A stretch of DNA of 47,133 bases from JAAYYM01 sp035271065 (GTDB lineage Bacteria; Bacillota; Clostridia; Lachnospirales; Lachnospiraceae), in contig DATESB010000102.1 in assembly GCA_035271065.1 (NCBI GenBank), positions 1 to 47,133 on the forward strand. Direction: 5' to 3'. Position 1 is the first letter of the stretch. Every line of letters begins with the position of its first letter. The translations under genes were made by a program, and so were the position numbers. Of the stretch, positions 1-9,753 are shown piece after piece. The notes beneath the pieces were generated by a model, which saw only the letters and a program-made list of their open reading frames with translations, did not search any database and was not told where the DNA came from.

Positions 1-2
1 TG

Positions 3-809
3 TGTAATCTGCCTTATTCAGGCACAGAAGTCATCAAAGATTACGGTGATGAGCATGTCAGAACAGGTGATTTAATTGTATATACATCGGCAGACAGTGT
101 ATTTCAGATTGCAGCACATGAAGATGTGGTTCCGCTGGAACAGCTATATGAATATTGCAGACAGGCTCGCGAAATGCTTGTGGGAGAATATGGTGTGGGA
201 AGAGTCATTGCGCGCCCATTTGTTGGGGAGAGCGGAAACTATACCAGAACATCGAATAGGCATGACTTCTCTTTGCTGCCACCGAAACCAACGATGCTGG
301 ATGATTTGCAGGCAGCCGGATATGCTACGATCGGAGTTGGAAAAATCAAGGATATCTTTGCAGGTAAAGGTATTTCGGAATATGTGTATACAACAGGAAA
401 TGCTGACGGTATTAACAAGACACTTGATTATATGGATAAAGAATTCGAAGGACTTTGCTTTGTAAATTTAGTGGATTATGATATGCTTTACGGTCATAGA
501 AACGATATAGACGGCTATGCAAAGGCTATTAAGTATTTTGATGATTATCTGCCGGATATGATGAGTAAACTGGGAGAAGAAGATTTGTTGATGATTACAG
601 CAGATCATGGCTGTGATCCCGGTTATACGACTTCTACGGATCATTCGCGAGAATATACGCCGTTTCTGATTTATGGAAGAAACCTAGAGGGAGTTAACCT
701 CGGAACAAGAGACAGTTTTGCGGATATCGGGGCAACTGTTTTGGACTATTTTGGTGTACAGGGGCATATTGCGGGCAAATCGGTATTAGACTGTGTAAAT
801 CGGAAATAG
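3..809 (+). CDS. deoB: Phosphopentomutase, C-terminal part (5' end outside window)
   Basis: Interconverts ribose/deoxyribose 1-phosphate and 5-phosphate in the cytoplasm, linking nucleoside salvage to the pentose phosphate pathway. The frame is open from the first bases of the window, so 268 residues of a protein usually near 390 are visible. The stretch YTSADSVFQIAAHE matches the family's phospho-threonine region, and ADHGCDPGY followed by DHSREYTPFL matches the metal-binding Asp/His residues of the alkaline-phosphatase superfamily core. The first ATG-like positions inside this stretch are not the real start. prfC follows after 38 bp with no visible terminator, so the two may share a transcript. 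The promoter lies outside the window. Confidence 0.95.
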   Translation, partial: CNLPYSGTEVIKDYGDEHVRTGDLIVYTSADSVFQIAAHEDVVPLEQLYEYCRQAREMLVGEYGVGRVIARPFVGESGNYTRTSNRHDFSLLPPKPTMLDDLQAAGYATIGVGKIKDIFAGKGISEYVYTTGNADGINKTLDYMDKEFEGLCFVNLVDYDMLYGHRNDIDGYAKAIKYFDDYLPDMMSKLGEEDLLMITADHGCDPGYTTSTDHSREYTPFLIYGRNLEGVNLGTRDSFADIGATVLDYFGVQGHIAGKSVLDCVNRK

Positions 810-847
810 AATAAATAACATACGTAATTGTATTATTGGAGGACATC

Positions 848-2440
848 ATGTCAGATGTAACAAAAGAAATAGCGAAGAGAAGAACATTTGCGATTATATC
901 GCATCCTGATGCGGGTAAAACAACGCTGACCGAGAAATTCCTGCTGTATGGTGGGGCAATTAATCTTGCCGGAAGCGTTAAGGGAAAGGCAACTGCACGT
1001 CATGCGGTATCAGACTGGATGGAGATAGAGAAGGAAAGAGGTATTTCAGTCACCTCTTCTGTATTGCAATTTGGTTATGACGGATTTTGTATTAATATTT
1101 TGGATACGCCGGGGCATCAAGATTTCTCGGAAGACACTTATCGTACCTTAATGGCAGCTGATTCGGCAGTTATGGTCATTGATGCAAGTAAAGGTGTTGA
1201 AGCACAGACCAGAAAACTGTTCAAAGTCTGCGGTATGCGTGGCATTCCGATTTTTACGTTTATCAATAAAATGGACCGTGATGCAAATGATACCTTTGAG
1301 TTGTTAGACGATATTGAGAAGGAACTTGGAATTGCAACATGTCCGATTAACTGGCCGATTGGTTCCGGTAAGCGTTTCAAGGGTGTGTATGACCGCAAGG
1401 AAAAATGCGTGATTACTTACGAAGATACCGAAAAAGGAACCAAGGAAGGCAAGACAACCAGAATCGCGGAAGAAGATCAGGACAAGTTGACGTCCTATAT
1501 CGGGGAAGAGGCAAGAGCACAGTTGATGGATGAAATGGAACTGTTGAGTGGAGCAGGTGCTGACTTTGATATAGAAGCAGTACAGAGCGGAAAACTTTCT
1601 CCTGTATTTTTTGGTTCTGCGTTAACGAATTTTGGTGTGGAAATATTTCTGCAATATTTTTTGAAAATGACAACACCGCCGCTTCCGAGAATGTCTGATG
1701 TTGGCATCATTCATCCGACAGAGAAGGATTTCTCGGCATTTGTGTTCAAGATACAGGCAAATATGAATAAGGCACACCGTGACAGAATTGCATTTATGCG
1801 TATTTGTTCCGGTAAATTCAGTGCAGGTATGGAAGTGAAACATATGCAGGGTGGAAAGGTGATGCGCCTGTCTCAACCGCAGCAACTTATGGCTTCGGAA
1901 CGAAAGATTGTGGAAGAAGCGTATGCGGGTGACATTATCGGTGTATTTGATCCGGGTATTTTTTCAATCGGGGATACGATTTGTATGCCGGGGGAAAACT
2001 TTGCATATGAAGGGATTCCGAAATTTGCACCGGAACATTTTGCAAGGGTAAGACAGATTGACACCATGAAGCGCAAGCAGTTTATCAAGGGGATTTCACA
2101 GATTGCGCAAGAGGGTGCGATTCAGATATTCCAGGAATATAATACCGGCATGGAAGAAATTATTGTGGGTGTAGTTGGTGTGCTGCAGTTTGAGGTGCTG
2201 AAATATCGACTGGAAAATGAATATAATGTGGATATTATGTTGGAGACACTTCCGTTTGCACATATCAGATGGATACAGAACAAAGAAATTGATTTGGACA
2301 AACTGATTGGAACATCTGATATGAAGAAGGTGAAGGATTTGAAAGGAAATCCGTTGCTTTTATTTGTTAATGCATGGAGTGTCGGCATGACGTTAGAGCG
2401 AAACGAGGGGCTTGTGTTAGAGGAATTCGGACGGGAGTAA
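848..2440 (+). CDS. prfC: Peptide chain release factor 3 (RF3)
   Basis: Translational GTPase that recycles RF1/RF2 from the ribosome after termination. Of 530 residues, the G domain is N-terminal: P-loop HPDAGKTT at 19-26, the switch region ERGISVTSSVLQF that is typical of RF3, DTPGHQDF (G3) and NKMD (G4). An EF-G-like domain 2 and the RF3 C-terminal domain follow. The start is set at the ATG at 848, because GGAGG at 838-842 lies five bases upstream of it. An in-frame TTG at 836 overlaps that ribosome binding site and cannot use it. The stop is followed seven bases later by the lipoprotein gene, whose SD overlaps the prfC end, suggesting coupling. Confidence 0.96.
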   Translation: MSDVTKEIAKRRTFAIISHPDAGKTTLTEKFLLYGGAINLAGSVKGKATARHAVSDWMEIEKERGISVTSSVLQFGYDGFCINILDTPGHQDFSEDTYRTLMAADSAVMVIDASKGVEAQTRKLFKVCGMRGIPIFTFINKMDRDANDTFELLDDIEKELGIATCPINWPIGSGKRFKGVYDRKEKCVITYEDTEKGTKEGKTTRIAEEDQDKLTSYIGEEARAQLMDEMELLSGAGADFDIEAVQSGKLSPVFFGSALTNFGVEIFLQYFLKMTTPPLPRMSDVGIIHPTEKDFSAFVFKIQANMNKAHRDRIAFMRICSGKFSAGMEVKHMQGGKVMRLSQPQQLMASERKIVEEAYAGDIIGVFDPGIFSIGDTICMPGENFAYEGIPKFAPEHFARVRQIDTMKRKQFIKGISQIAQEGAIQIFQEYNTGMEEIIVGVVGVLQFEVLKYRLENEYNVDIMLETLPFAHIRWIQNKEIDLDKLIGTSDMKKVKDLKGNPLLLFVNAWSVGMTLERNEGLVLEEFGRE

Positions 2441-2447
2441 AAAACGG

Positions 2448-3779
2448 ATGAGAATAAGGAAGTATGCGATAATCGCTTGCATTCTGGCAGGTACGCTTCT
2501 TGTAAACGGCTGTGCAGTAGGCGATTTGATGAGGGACCTGCTGACCACCAATGCACTGGAGAGCGTTCCGGAAGATAGGGCGGTTGTTGAAGAACAGGGA
2601 AATGATGAACAAACAATTGATGAGCAGGAAGTAGAAGAACTTCAGTTAGAACAATCGGAAATTAGCAGCTCAATTGAAATGGAACCGCCGATTATTGTTG
2701 TGCAGGAATCTGATCAGAACCCAGAGGATGTGTATGAGGACAATTCAGATGCAGAGCTACAGCAGTTAAAAAGCGAGCAGTCGAATAAGTATGCATATGG
2801 GACGTTAAGTGCAGCGGATCAGGCTGTATATGTGGAGTTACTTGCAATTGTACGCAATATGGCGCAGGATGTATTGATTACTTCATTGGATACGCAACAG
2901 ATTGATAAGGCTTTTAAGTGTGTTATGATAGACCATCCGGAGATTTTCTATGCGGATGGTTACAGCATTACCAAGCATACACGTGGCGGAATATTGGAAC
3001 GAATTACATTTTCGGGCTCCTATACGATGGACGCTAATGAGAAGGAAAAACGACTTACACAAATAGAGGAATATGCTGCAACATGCCTTGGTGGGATTGA
3101 TATGGCATCCTCAGATTATGAAAAGATTAAATATATCTATGAGTATCTGGTGCATCATACGGAATATGATATTAATGCACCGGATAATCAGAATATTTGC
3201 AGTGTTTTTATCAATGGACGCAGTGTTTGCCAAGGCTATGCAAAGGCTACGCAGTATTTATTGAATGAGATGGGAATGTTCTGTACACTGGTTGAGGGCG
3301 TAGTCAAAGGAACAGAGCCACATGTATGGAATATGGTGCTTGTAGATGGAAACTATTATCATGTAGATACAACATGGGGAGATGCATCCTATTCAATTAC
3401 GGGGGCAGAACCCGGGAGCATGAATGTACCGGACATTAATTATGATTATCTGTTTATACCGGATAGTTTGCTGGTTCGGACGCATCAAATCAAATCTCCG
3501 ATTCCAATCCCTGCATGTGCGTCGATGGACTGCAATTATTACGTACGGGAAGGGCTTTATTTTACATCTTATGATGAAGCGAAATTATCTCAAATATTTG
3601 CAAATGCATATGCAAACGGAGAGACAATGGTCATGCTAAAATGTTCGGATGCAACGGTTTATCAAACGTTACTGGATCAACTGATTACGCAGCAGCAGAT
3701 ATTTGACTACCTGAACGGAAGCGCAAATGTGAGTTATACAAAAATGGACAATCAGTATTCGATTCTGTTTAATTTATGA
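2448..3779 (+). CDS. Transglutaminase-like domain lipoprotein
   Basis: Predicted exported, membrane-anchored protein of 443 residues. The N-terminus has a positively charged start, a hydrophobic stretch and a lipobox LVNGC with Cys22. Residues about 40-110 are acidic and low in complexity, probably a wall-spanning linker. The C-terminal half holds a transglutaminase/protease-like core whose triad can be read directly: Cys261 in GRSVCQGYA, His292 in PHVWNMV and Asp307 in HVDTTWGD. Such domains in Clostridia can be proteases, cross-linking enzymes or peptidoglycan-associated proteins, and the sequence does not decide between them. It follows prfC by seven bases, with GGGAG in the prfC end as the ribosome binding site. 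Confidence 0.85.
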   Translation: MRIRKYAIIACILAGTLLVNGCAVGDLMRDLLTTNALESVPEDRAVVEEQGNDEQTIDEQEVEELQLEQSEISSSIEMEPPIIVVQESDQNPEDVYEDNSDAELQQLKSEQSNKYAYGTLSAADQAVYVELLAIVRNMAQDVLITSLDTQQIDKAFKCVMIDHPEIFYADGYSITKHTRGGILERITFSGSYTMDANEKEKRLTQIEEYAATCLGGIDMASSDYEKIKYIYEYLVHHTEYDINAPDNQNICSVFINGRSVCQGYAKATQYLLNEMGMFCTLVEGVVKGTEPHVWNMVLVDGNYYHVDTTWGDASYSITGAEPGSMNVPDINYDYLFIPDSLLVRTHQIKSPIPIPACASMDCNYYVREGLYFTSYDEAKLSQIFANAYANGETMVMLKCSDATVYQTLLDQLITQQQIFDYLNGSANVSYTKMDNQYSILFNL

Positions 3780-3823
3780 AATCTTTGAAAACAAAAATAT
3801 TACTATGCAAAAAAGTACAGGTT

Positions 3824-3832
3824 TGGTATAAT
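3824..3832 (+). promoter_or_regulatory. Extended -10 promoter of the gls24-to-recN operon
   Basis: TGG directly before TATAAT (3827-3832) forms an extended -10 element. The -35 position is poor. It lies 27 bases before the gls24-family start and is the only clear promoter seen before the long operon. Confidence 0.6.
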
Positions 3833-3858
3833 CATTTTATATGTTAGGAGGTAGTGAA

Positions 3859-4242
3859 ATGGCAAAAGAAGCAGATAAAGCAACACATACATTGCAGGGA
3901 GATGCATTTGGTGAAGTGAGAATTGCAGACGATGTTGTAGCCAACATTGCAGCACTTGCAGCACTGGAAATCGAAGGTGTAGCCGCAACGGCAGGAAATA
4001 TTACCAAGGAATTGATGAGTAAGGCCGGTATGAAAAATGTGAATAAGGGTGTTCGTATCGAAATGGTAGATTCAGTGGTTTCGGTTGATATTGCATTGAC
4101 CATGGAATATGGATATAACATTCCTACCACCTGTAAGACAGTACAGGAGAGAATAAAGACGGCAATTGAGAATATGACCGGATTAGAAGTATCGGATGTC
4201 AATATCCGCATTGCCGGCATTGATATGGCAAAGCAGAGATAA
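3859..4242 (+). CDS. Asp23/Gls24 family protein (YqhY-like)
   Basis: A 127-residue protein of the Asp23/Gls24 family, built around the conserved stretch IADDVVANIAALAALEIEGVA and the closing motif VNIRIAGI. Members are small cytoplasmic or membrane-associated proteins linked to envelope homeostasis. The Bacillus relative yqhY lies beside nusB, as here, and has been connected to fatty-acid synthesis control. The start at 3859 is chosen because TTAGGAGG (3844-3851) lies seven bases upstream. An in-frame ATG at 3841 precedes that site and lacks its own. First gene of the long operon. Confidence 0.9.
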   Translation: MAKEADKATHTLQGDAFGEVRIADDVVANIAALAALEIEGVAATAGNITKELMSKAGMKNVNKGVRIEMVDSVVSVDIALTMEYGYNIPTTCKTVQERIKTAIENMTGLEVSDVNIRIAGIDMAKQR

Positions 4243-4281
4243 TTTGCAATATCAAATCAAGATATGCCACAGGGAGATAGT

Positions 4282-4689
4282 ATGAGCAGAAGACAATTGC
4301 GGGAACATATATTTAAGTTGTTATTCCGCATAGAATTTAACAGTATAGAAGATATGCCGGAGCAGGTACAGATCTATATGGAAGATTTATGGGAAGAGCC
4401 GGAGGCACAACTTGCCTATATCCATGAGAAGTTTGAGAAGATTGTAGCCAAACTTCCGGAAATCGATGCAATCATCGAGGATGCCGCCGAAGGCTGGAAT
4501 AAGAGCAGAATGGGCAAGGTGGACTTGACGATTATCCGTCTGGCGGTATATGAGATTATGTTTGATGACGATATCCCCGTGAGTGTAGCAATTAATGAAG
4601 CAGTTGAACTTGCAAAGCGGTTTGGACAGGACGAGTCCTCTTCATTTGTGAACGGAGTCCTCTCCAAGGTGCTGAAGAAGGCGGTATGA
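4282..4689 (+). CDS. nusB: Transcription antitermination protein NusB
   Basis: Binds boxA RNA with S10 (NusE) in rRNA antitermination complexes. The 135-residue all-helical protein begins MSRRQLREHIFKLLFRIEF and ends with the family's FVNGVLSKV motif. VDLTIIRLAVYEIMF and the following VAINEAVELAKRFG segment are typical. The start at 4282 follows AGGGAG; the in-frame ATG at 4264 lies upstream of that site. The stop overlaps the xseA start by four bases (ATGA), indicating coupled translation. folD, which separates nusB and xseA in Bacillus, is absent. Confidence 0.95.
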   Translation: MSRRQLREHIFKLLFRIEFNSIEDMPEQVQIYMEDLWEEPEAQLAYIHEKFEKIVAKLPEIDAIIEDAAEGWNKSRMGKVDLTIIRLAVYEIMFDDDIPVSVAINEAVELAKRFGQDESSSFVNGVLSKVLKKAV

Positions 4690-5894
4690 AAAATATATAT
4701 TCTGTAGGTCAGATTAACTCCTATATTAAGAATATGTTTGCACAGGACTTTATGCTTAAGAGCGTCTATATTAAGGGTGAGGCGTCTAACGTAAAGTATC
4801 ATTCGAGTGGGCACATCTATTTCACAATGAAAGACAAAAGTGGAACAATAACATGCGTTATGTTTGCGGGAAACAGAAGTGGTCTTAAATTTCAACTGCA
4901 GGAAGGTCAGCAGATAATAACAAGCGGTAGTGTAGAAGTATATGAAAGAGACGGCAAGTATCAGCTGTATGCAAGAGAAATTACGCTGGATGGTGCCGGG
5001 CTTCTTTATGAACGGTTTGAGCAGTTGAAACGAGAACTGAGCGATATGGGAATGTTTGCGCAGGAATATAAGCAGAGCATTCCGAAGTACGCACAGACAA
5101 TCGGAGTGGTAACAGCGCCTACAGGCGCTGCTATTCAGGATATTATTAATATTTCGAAACGAAGAAATCCCTATGTACAACTGATTCTGTATCCTGCAAA
5201 GGTACAAGGTGACGGAGCTGCTGAGAGTATCGTAAACGGTATTCACGCTTTGGAACAAAAAGGGGTAGACGTTATCATTGTTGGTCGTGGTGGCGGTTCT
5301 ATTGAAGATTTATGGGCATTTAATGAAGAAATTGTTGCCAGAGCGATATTTGACAGTACGGTTCCGATTATATCAGCGGTAGGGCATGAGACAGATACAA
5401 CCATTGCTGACTATGTAGCGGATTTGCGTGCTCCGACACCGTCGGCAGCGGCAGAAATTGCGGTATTTTCATTGGATGAATATACGGAGAAGTGTTTTGA
5501 CAGTTACAGCAGACTCAATCATTTGTTCAAAACGAAACTGACTATCTATAAGGCACAACTGGAACAATTAAAACTCAAACTTTCATTTCTCAGCCCGCTA
5601 AGCCGAATCAGAGAAAGACGTATGTATGCAGCCGAATTAGAGAATAAACTCTCGGAGACAATGGAACGTATTTTGGTCAAAAAGCGACATATGTTGGAAT
5701 TATATCTGGAAAAAATGAATGGATTATCTCCGTTAGAGAAATTAAAACAAGGTTTAACATTTGTGACAAATGCCGAAGGAATGCCGGTTGTAGACGTTGA
5801 CAAGGTGGAAATCGACCAAACATTAACGCTGCAAATGAAAAATGGGCAAGTTTTGGCAAAGGTTGTGGATAAAGAAAGAATCAGGAGGGAATAG
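4686..5894 (+). CDS. xseA: Exodeoxyribonuclease VII large subunit
   Basis: Catalytic subunit of exonuclease VII, which degrades single-stranded DNA from either end. The 402 residues comprise an N-terminal OB-fold (about 1-100), the catalytic domain with TAPTGAAIQDI, VGRGGGSIEDLW and VGHETDTTIADYVAD followed by RAPTPSAAAE, and a long C-terminal coiled-coil region that binds the small subunit. It overlaps nusB by four bases, and xseB begins two bases after its stop, so the subunits are made from one transcript. Confidence 0.96.
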   Translation: MKNIYSVGQINSYIKNMFAQDFMLKSVYIKGEASNVKYHSSGHIYFTMKDKSGTITCVMFAGNRSGLKFQLQEGQQIITSGSVEVYERDGKYQLYAREITLDGAGLLYERFEQLKRELSDMGMFAQEYKQSIPKYAQTIGVVTAPTGAAIQDIINISKRRNPYVQLILYPAKVQGDGAAESIVNGIHALEQKGVDVIIVGRGGGSIEDLWAFNEEIVARAIFDSTVPIISAVGHETDTTIADYVADLRAPTPSAAAEIAVFSLDEYTEKCFDSYSRLNHLFKTKLTIYKAQLEQLKLKLSFLSPLSRIRERRMYAAELENKLSETMERILVKKRHMLELYLEKMNGLSPLEKLKQGLTFVTNAEGMPVVDVDKVEIDQTLTLQMKNGQVLAKVVDKERIRRE

Positions 5895-5895
5895 C

Positions 5896-6120
5896 GTGGG
5901 TAAAAGTAAGGAAGAATTAGCAGAGTTATCGTTAGAAGAAGCTTTTTCACAGGTGGAAGAAGCAATTAAAAAGCTGGAAGCCGAAGATATTTCCCTGGAT
6001 ACCTCCTTTTTGGTATATCGAGAAGGCGTTGAATTGCTGAAACTATGCAATGATAAGATAGAGCGTGTGGAAAAGCAGATTGTGATGATGAATGAGAAGG
6101 GCGAAACGGATGAATTTTAA
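5896..6120 (+). CDS. xseB: Exodeoxyribonuclease VII small subunit
   Basis: Small helical subunit of exonuclease VII, 74 residues. The pattern LSLEEAFSQVEEAIKKLE, then a short acidic turn and YREGVELLKLCNDKIERVE, is that of the XseB helical hairpin. The start is a GTG at 5896, placed five bases after AGGAGGGA, which lies inside the end of xseA. Longer in-frame readings starting within xseA lack a ribosome binding site. The gene overlaps the beginning of ispA. Confidence 0.92.
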   Translation: MGKSKEELAELSLEEAFSQVEEAIKKLEAEDISLDTSFLVYREGVELLKLCNDKIERVEKQIVMMNEKGETDEF

Positions 6121-7027
6121 GCAGGAGACAGACAACAAAGTTGCCTATATTGAACAGGTTATTTCTTCTTATCTTCCGAAAGAGGAAGGATATCAGCGTA
6201 CGGTTTTGGAAGCAATGAACTACAGCATTAATGCCGGTGGTAAGCGCATCCGGCCTTTGTTGATGTTAGAAACTTATCGGATGTTTGACGGGAGTCATCA
6301 GGTGATTGAACCTTTTATGGCTGCCATTGAGATGATACATACCTATTCGCTAGTACATGATGATCTTCCGGCAATGGACAATGATGAATATCGTCGCGGT
6401 CGCAAAACAACGCATATTGTTTATGGCGAGGCAATGGCCATTTTGGCAGGAGACGGGTTGTTGAATTATGCGTTTGAAACAGCAGCGAAGGCTTTTGGAT
6501 TGGCTTCGGATACAGGAGAAGAGGCTGTAGCTATGAACCATAGGATTGCATCTGCACTACAAAAACTTGCGGGCAGAGCAGGTATTTATGGTATGATTGG
6601 TGGGCAGACTGCTGATATAGAAGCTGAGAAAAAAGGTGGTATGATTGGTGAGGAACATTTAGTATTCATACATGCACATAAAACCAGTGCATTAATTCAG
6701 AGCGCAATGGCAATTGGGGCGATTCTTGCAGGGGCATCTGAGAAGGATGTCGAATTGATTGAGCAGTGTGCACTTGATATCGGACTTGCATTTCAGATAC
6801 AGGATGACATTTTGGATGTGACTTCTACTGCTGAAGTGTTGGGAAAACCAATCGGAAGTGACGCAAAAAATGAGAAAACAACATATGTATCTTTAAAAGG
6901 CTTGGAACAGGCAAAGGACGATGTGGCAAAATATTCGCAAGAAGCAATTGAAATACTGCATTCAATGAACTGTAAGAATGAGTATCTTGTGAGATTGACT
7001 GAGGAACTGATTACGAGGGAAAAGTAA
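6110..7027 (+). CDS. ispA: Polyprenyl diphosphate synthase (farnesyl diphosphate synthase type)
   Basis: Condenses isopentenyl diphosphate with allylic diphosphates, giving farnesyl (or geranylgeranyl) diphosphate for undecaprenol and quinone precursors. The 305-residue protein carries GGKRIRP, the first aspartate-rich motif DDLPAMD (Asp84, Asp85, Asp90) with the spacing of short-chain bacterial enzymes, and the second motif FQIQDDILD. The start at 6110 is preferred for AGAAGGG upstream; an ATG at 6092 in the same frame has no SD. It overlaps xseB by 11 bases and precedes dxs, so one operon supplies both the entry enzyme and a chain-length enzyme of isoprenoid synthesis. Confidence 0.93.
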   Translation: MNFKQETDNKVAYIEQVISSYLPKEEGYQRTVLEAMNYSINAGGKRIRPLLMLETYRMFDGSHQVIEPFMAAIEMIHTYSLVHDDLPAMDNDEYRRGRKTTHIVYGEAMAILAGDGLLNYAFETAAKAFGLASDTGEEAVAMNHRIASALQKLAGRAGIYGMIGGQTADIEAEKKGGMIGEEHLVFIHAHKTSALIQSAMAIGAILAGASEKDVELIEQCALDIGLAFQIQDDILDVTSTAEVLGKPIGSDAKNEKTTYVSLKGLEQAKDDVAKYSQEAIEILHSMNCKNEYLVRLTEELITREK

Positions 7028-7063
7028 TCGGTTGCAATACAAACAGAATTCGAGGCGAACATA

Positions 7064-8929
7064 ATGGCTTTAGAACGTATCAATGAACCAAATGATATCA
7101 AGAATATTGATAAAGAAGAATATGGACAGTTAGCAGAGGAAATCAGACAGTTTTTGGTCGAGAAAATCAGTGTATCGGGTGGGCATCTGGGCTCTAATTT
7201 AGGGGCTGTGGAACTGACCATGGCAATGCACTTAACATTTGATTTGCCACAGGATAAAATTGTGTGGGATGTAGGACATCAATCTTATACGCATAAACTG
7301 TTGACAGGCAGAAAAAATGGGTTTGATGAACTGCGCAAGTATGGTGGTTTGAGTGGATTTCCGAAGAGGAAAGAGAGTGATTGTGATTCATTTGATACGG
7401 GACACAGTTCTACCTCGATATCTGCAGGACTTGGTCTTGTGAAGGCACGTGATATCAAAGGAGAAAGTCATTCTGTTATTTCAGTCATCGGTGATGGTGC
7501 GTTGACCGGTGGTATGGCATATGAGGCGCTGAATAATGCGTCTAGACTTGAGTCGAATTTTATCATCATATTAAATGACAATAATATGTCCATTGCTGAG
7601 AATGTTGGTGGCGTATCAAAATATTTGCAGAGCATCAGAACTGCAGATGCCTACAAAGGGTTTAAAGTTGGTTTGGAACACGGACTTTTGAAAATACCGA
7701 AGTACGGCGATGCAATTGTGGATACGCTGAAGCGCTATAAAAGCGGTATCAAACAGTTGGTGGTACCGGGTATGTTCTTTGAAGATATGGGGATTACTTA
7801 TCTTGGTCCGGTGGACGGCCATGATATTAACGATTTGATGAAGGTATTAAAGGAAGCACGTAAGGTTGAAAAGGCAGTGCTTGTTCATGTGATTACCAAA
7901 AAGGGCAAGGGGTACCTGCCGGCAGAGCGTCATCCTGCAAGATTTCACGGTGCGGAGCCTTTTGAGATTGAGACAGGCTTACCTTCTCATAACAGAACAA
8001 AGGCAAATTATACGGATGTATTTTCAACCGTTATGACAAAACTGGGTGCCAGAAATGAAAAAGTGGTTGCAATTACAGCAGCAATGCCTGACGGTACCGG
8101 GTTAAAGCGGTTCTCCAATATGTATCCGGAACGGTTTTTTGATGTCGGAATCGCTGAGGAACATGCAGTTACCTTTGCAGCAGGACTTGCGGCAGGCGGA
8201 CTCAAACCGATTGTGGCGGTGTATTCTTCATTTTTGCAAAGGGCATATGATCAAGTGCTGCATGATGTATGCATTCAGAACCTGCCGGTTGTATTTGCGG
8301 TTGATCGAGCGGGACTAGTGGGAAGTGACGGAGAGACACATCAGGGTATCTTTGATTTGTCATTCTTATCCTCTATTCCGAACATGCATGTCATGGCACC
8401 AAAGAATAAGTGGGAATTATCTGATATGATGAAGTTTGCGGTTGCTTTTGATGCACCGATTGCAGTGCGGTATCCGCGTGGTGAAGCGTATGACGGGTTG
8501 AAGGAATTTCGTGCCCCGATTGAACTGGGCAAGAGTGAAGTGCTGTATGAAGAGGGAGAGATTGCGTTGTTTGCAGTTGGAAGCATGGTGAAAGCTGCAG
8601 AAGCGGTTCGTCATGAATTAAAGGAATTGGGATATTCCTGCTCACTCATCAATGCAAGATTTGTAAAACCCATAGATCATGAGACAATTTCAGAAATGGC
8701 AGGTAACCATTCGCTGTTTGTGACATTGGAAGAAAACGTCCAGAGTGGCGGCTATGGTGAGAAGGTCAGAAGTTATTGCTGTGAGAAGCATTTAGATGTC
8801 AAAGTGGCAATTGTTGCCCTTCCGGATGAGTATGTGGAACATGGTAATGTTGAATTATTGAAGAAAGAGGTTGCAATTGATCAGGAATCAATTATCAAGC
8901 GAGTGATTGCGGAGTATGTAAGTCTATGA
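7064..8929 (+). CDS. dxs: 1-deoxy-D-xylulose-5-phosphate synthase
   Basis: Thiamine-diphosphate enzyme that condenses pyruvate with glyceraldehyde 3-phosphate, the first step of the MEP isoprenoid pathway. The 621-residue length is normal. The N-terminal part holds SGGHLGSNLGAVELT, the TPP/Mg site GDGALTGGMAYEALNNA near residue 144, and LNDNNMSIAENVG. The central transketolase domain has GIAEEHAVTFAAG with the catalytic Glu, and DRAGLVGSDGETHQG; a C-terminal transketolase domain follows. Its stop overlaps the tlyA start by four bases. Confidence 0.97.
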   Translation: MALERINEPNDIKNIDKEEYGQLAEEIRQFLVEKISVSGGHLGSNLGAVELTMAMHLTFDLPQDKIVWDVGHQSYTHKLLTGRKNGFDELRKYGGLSGFPKRKESDCDSFDTGHSSTSISAGLGLVKARDIKGESHSVISVIGDGALTGGMAYEALNNASRLESNFIIILNDNNMSIAENVGGVSKYLQSIRTADAYKGFKVGLEHGLLKIPKYGDAIVDTLKRYKSGIKQLVVPGMFFEDMGITYLGPVDGHDINDLMKVLKEARKVEKAVLVHVITKKGKGYLPAERHPARFHGAEPFEIETGLPSHNRTKANYTDVFSTVMTKLGARNEKVVAITAAMPDGTGLKRFSNMYPERFFDVGIAEEHAVTFAAGLAAGGLKPIVAVYSSFLQRAYDQVLHDVCIQNLPVVFAVDRAGLVGSDGETHQGIFDLSFLSSIPNMHVMAPKNKWELSDMMKFAVAFDAPIAVRYPRGEAYDGLKEFRAPIELGKSEVLYEEGEIALFAVGSMVKAAEAVRHELKELGYSCSLINARFVKPIDHETISEMAGNHSLFVTLEENVQSGGYGEKVRSYCCEKHLDVKVAIVALPDEYVEHGNVELLKKEVAIDQESIIKRVIAEYVSL

Positions 8930-9732
8930 AAGAGCGCTTAGATGTATTATTGGTTAAAAAGGGGCTGGCGGAGTCCCGCGAGAAGGCAAAAGCGATTATT
9001 ATGTCCGGCAATGTGTTTATTAAAGGACAACGTGAGGACAAAGCAGGAACTACCTTTGAGGAAGAGGGACTTGAGATTGAAATCAAGGGTCATACGTTAC
9101 GATATGTAAGCCGAGGCGGTCTGAAGTTGGAAAAGGCGCTTCAGGCATTTGAGATAGATGTAACGGATTTGATTTGCATGGATATCGGAGCATCTACCGG
9201 TGGATTTACGGATTGTATGCTGCAAAATGGGGCAAAGAAAGTTTATTCCATTGACGTAGGACATGGGCAGTTGGCGTGGTCACTACGGCAGGATGAGCGT
9301 GTTGTATGCATGGAAAAAACGAATTTCAGATACGTGACAGCAGATAACATAGCGGATGTTATTGAATTTGCAGCTACGGATGTTTCCTTTATTTCGTTGA
9401 CGAAGATACTTCCTCCGGCACATGCACTCTTAAAAGACGGTGCCGAGATGGTCTGTCTGATTAAGCCACAGTTCGAAGCCGGACGTGAACATGTTGGTAA
9501 AAAAGGCGTTGTACGTGATGCGAATATACATGAAGAGGTTATTTTGAAGATAGCGGACTTTTGTTTGGAGAACGGGTTTGAGGTATTACATATGGATTAT
9601 TCTCCAATCAAAGGGCCGGAAGGAAATATAGAGTATTTGCTGCATATCAGAAAACAGGAAGCGGTTGAGAAAAGGGATATGTCGGCTGAGATTAAGGAAC
9701 TGGTACAACAGGCTAACCAAACTCTGAAATAG
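8926..9732 (+). CDS. tlyA: TlyA family rRNA 2'-O-methyltransferase (S4 domain)
   Basis: Predicted S-adenosylmethionine-dependent ribose methyltransferase acting on rRNA, historically called hemolysin A. The 268 residues start with an S4 RNA-binding domain (ERLDVLLVKKGLAESREKA, about 2-60). The methyltransferase fold follows, with motif I DIGASTGGFTDCMLQNGAK and the DVGHGQLAW stretch; KPQFEAGRE is also typical. The family name is secure, but the exact rRNA target is inferred from Mycobacterium TlyA. ATGA overlap with dxs; nadK follows after 21 bases. Confidence 0.92.
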   Translation: MKERLDVLLVKKGLAESREKAKAIIMSGNVFIKGQREDKAGTTFEEEGLEIEIKGHTLRYVSRGGLKLEKALQAFEIDVTDLICMDIGASTGGFTDCMLQNGAKKVYSIDVGHGQLAWSLRQDERVVCMEKTNFRYVTADNIADVIEFAATDVSFISLTKILPPAHALLKDGAEMVCLIKPQFEAGREHVGKKGVVRDANIHEEVILKIADFCLENGFEVLHMDYSPIKGPEGNIEYLLHIRKQEAVEKRDMSAEIKELVQQANQTLK

Positions 9733-9753
9733 TACAGGGGCGGGGGATGTAAC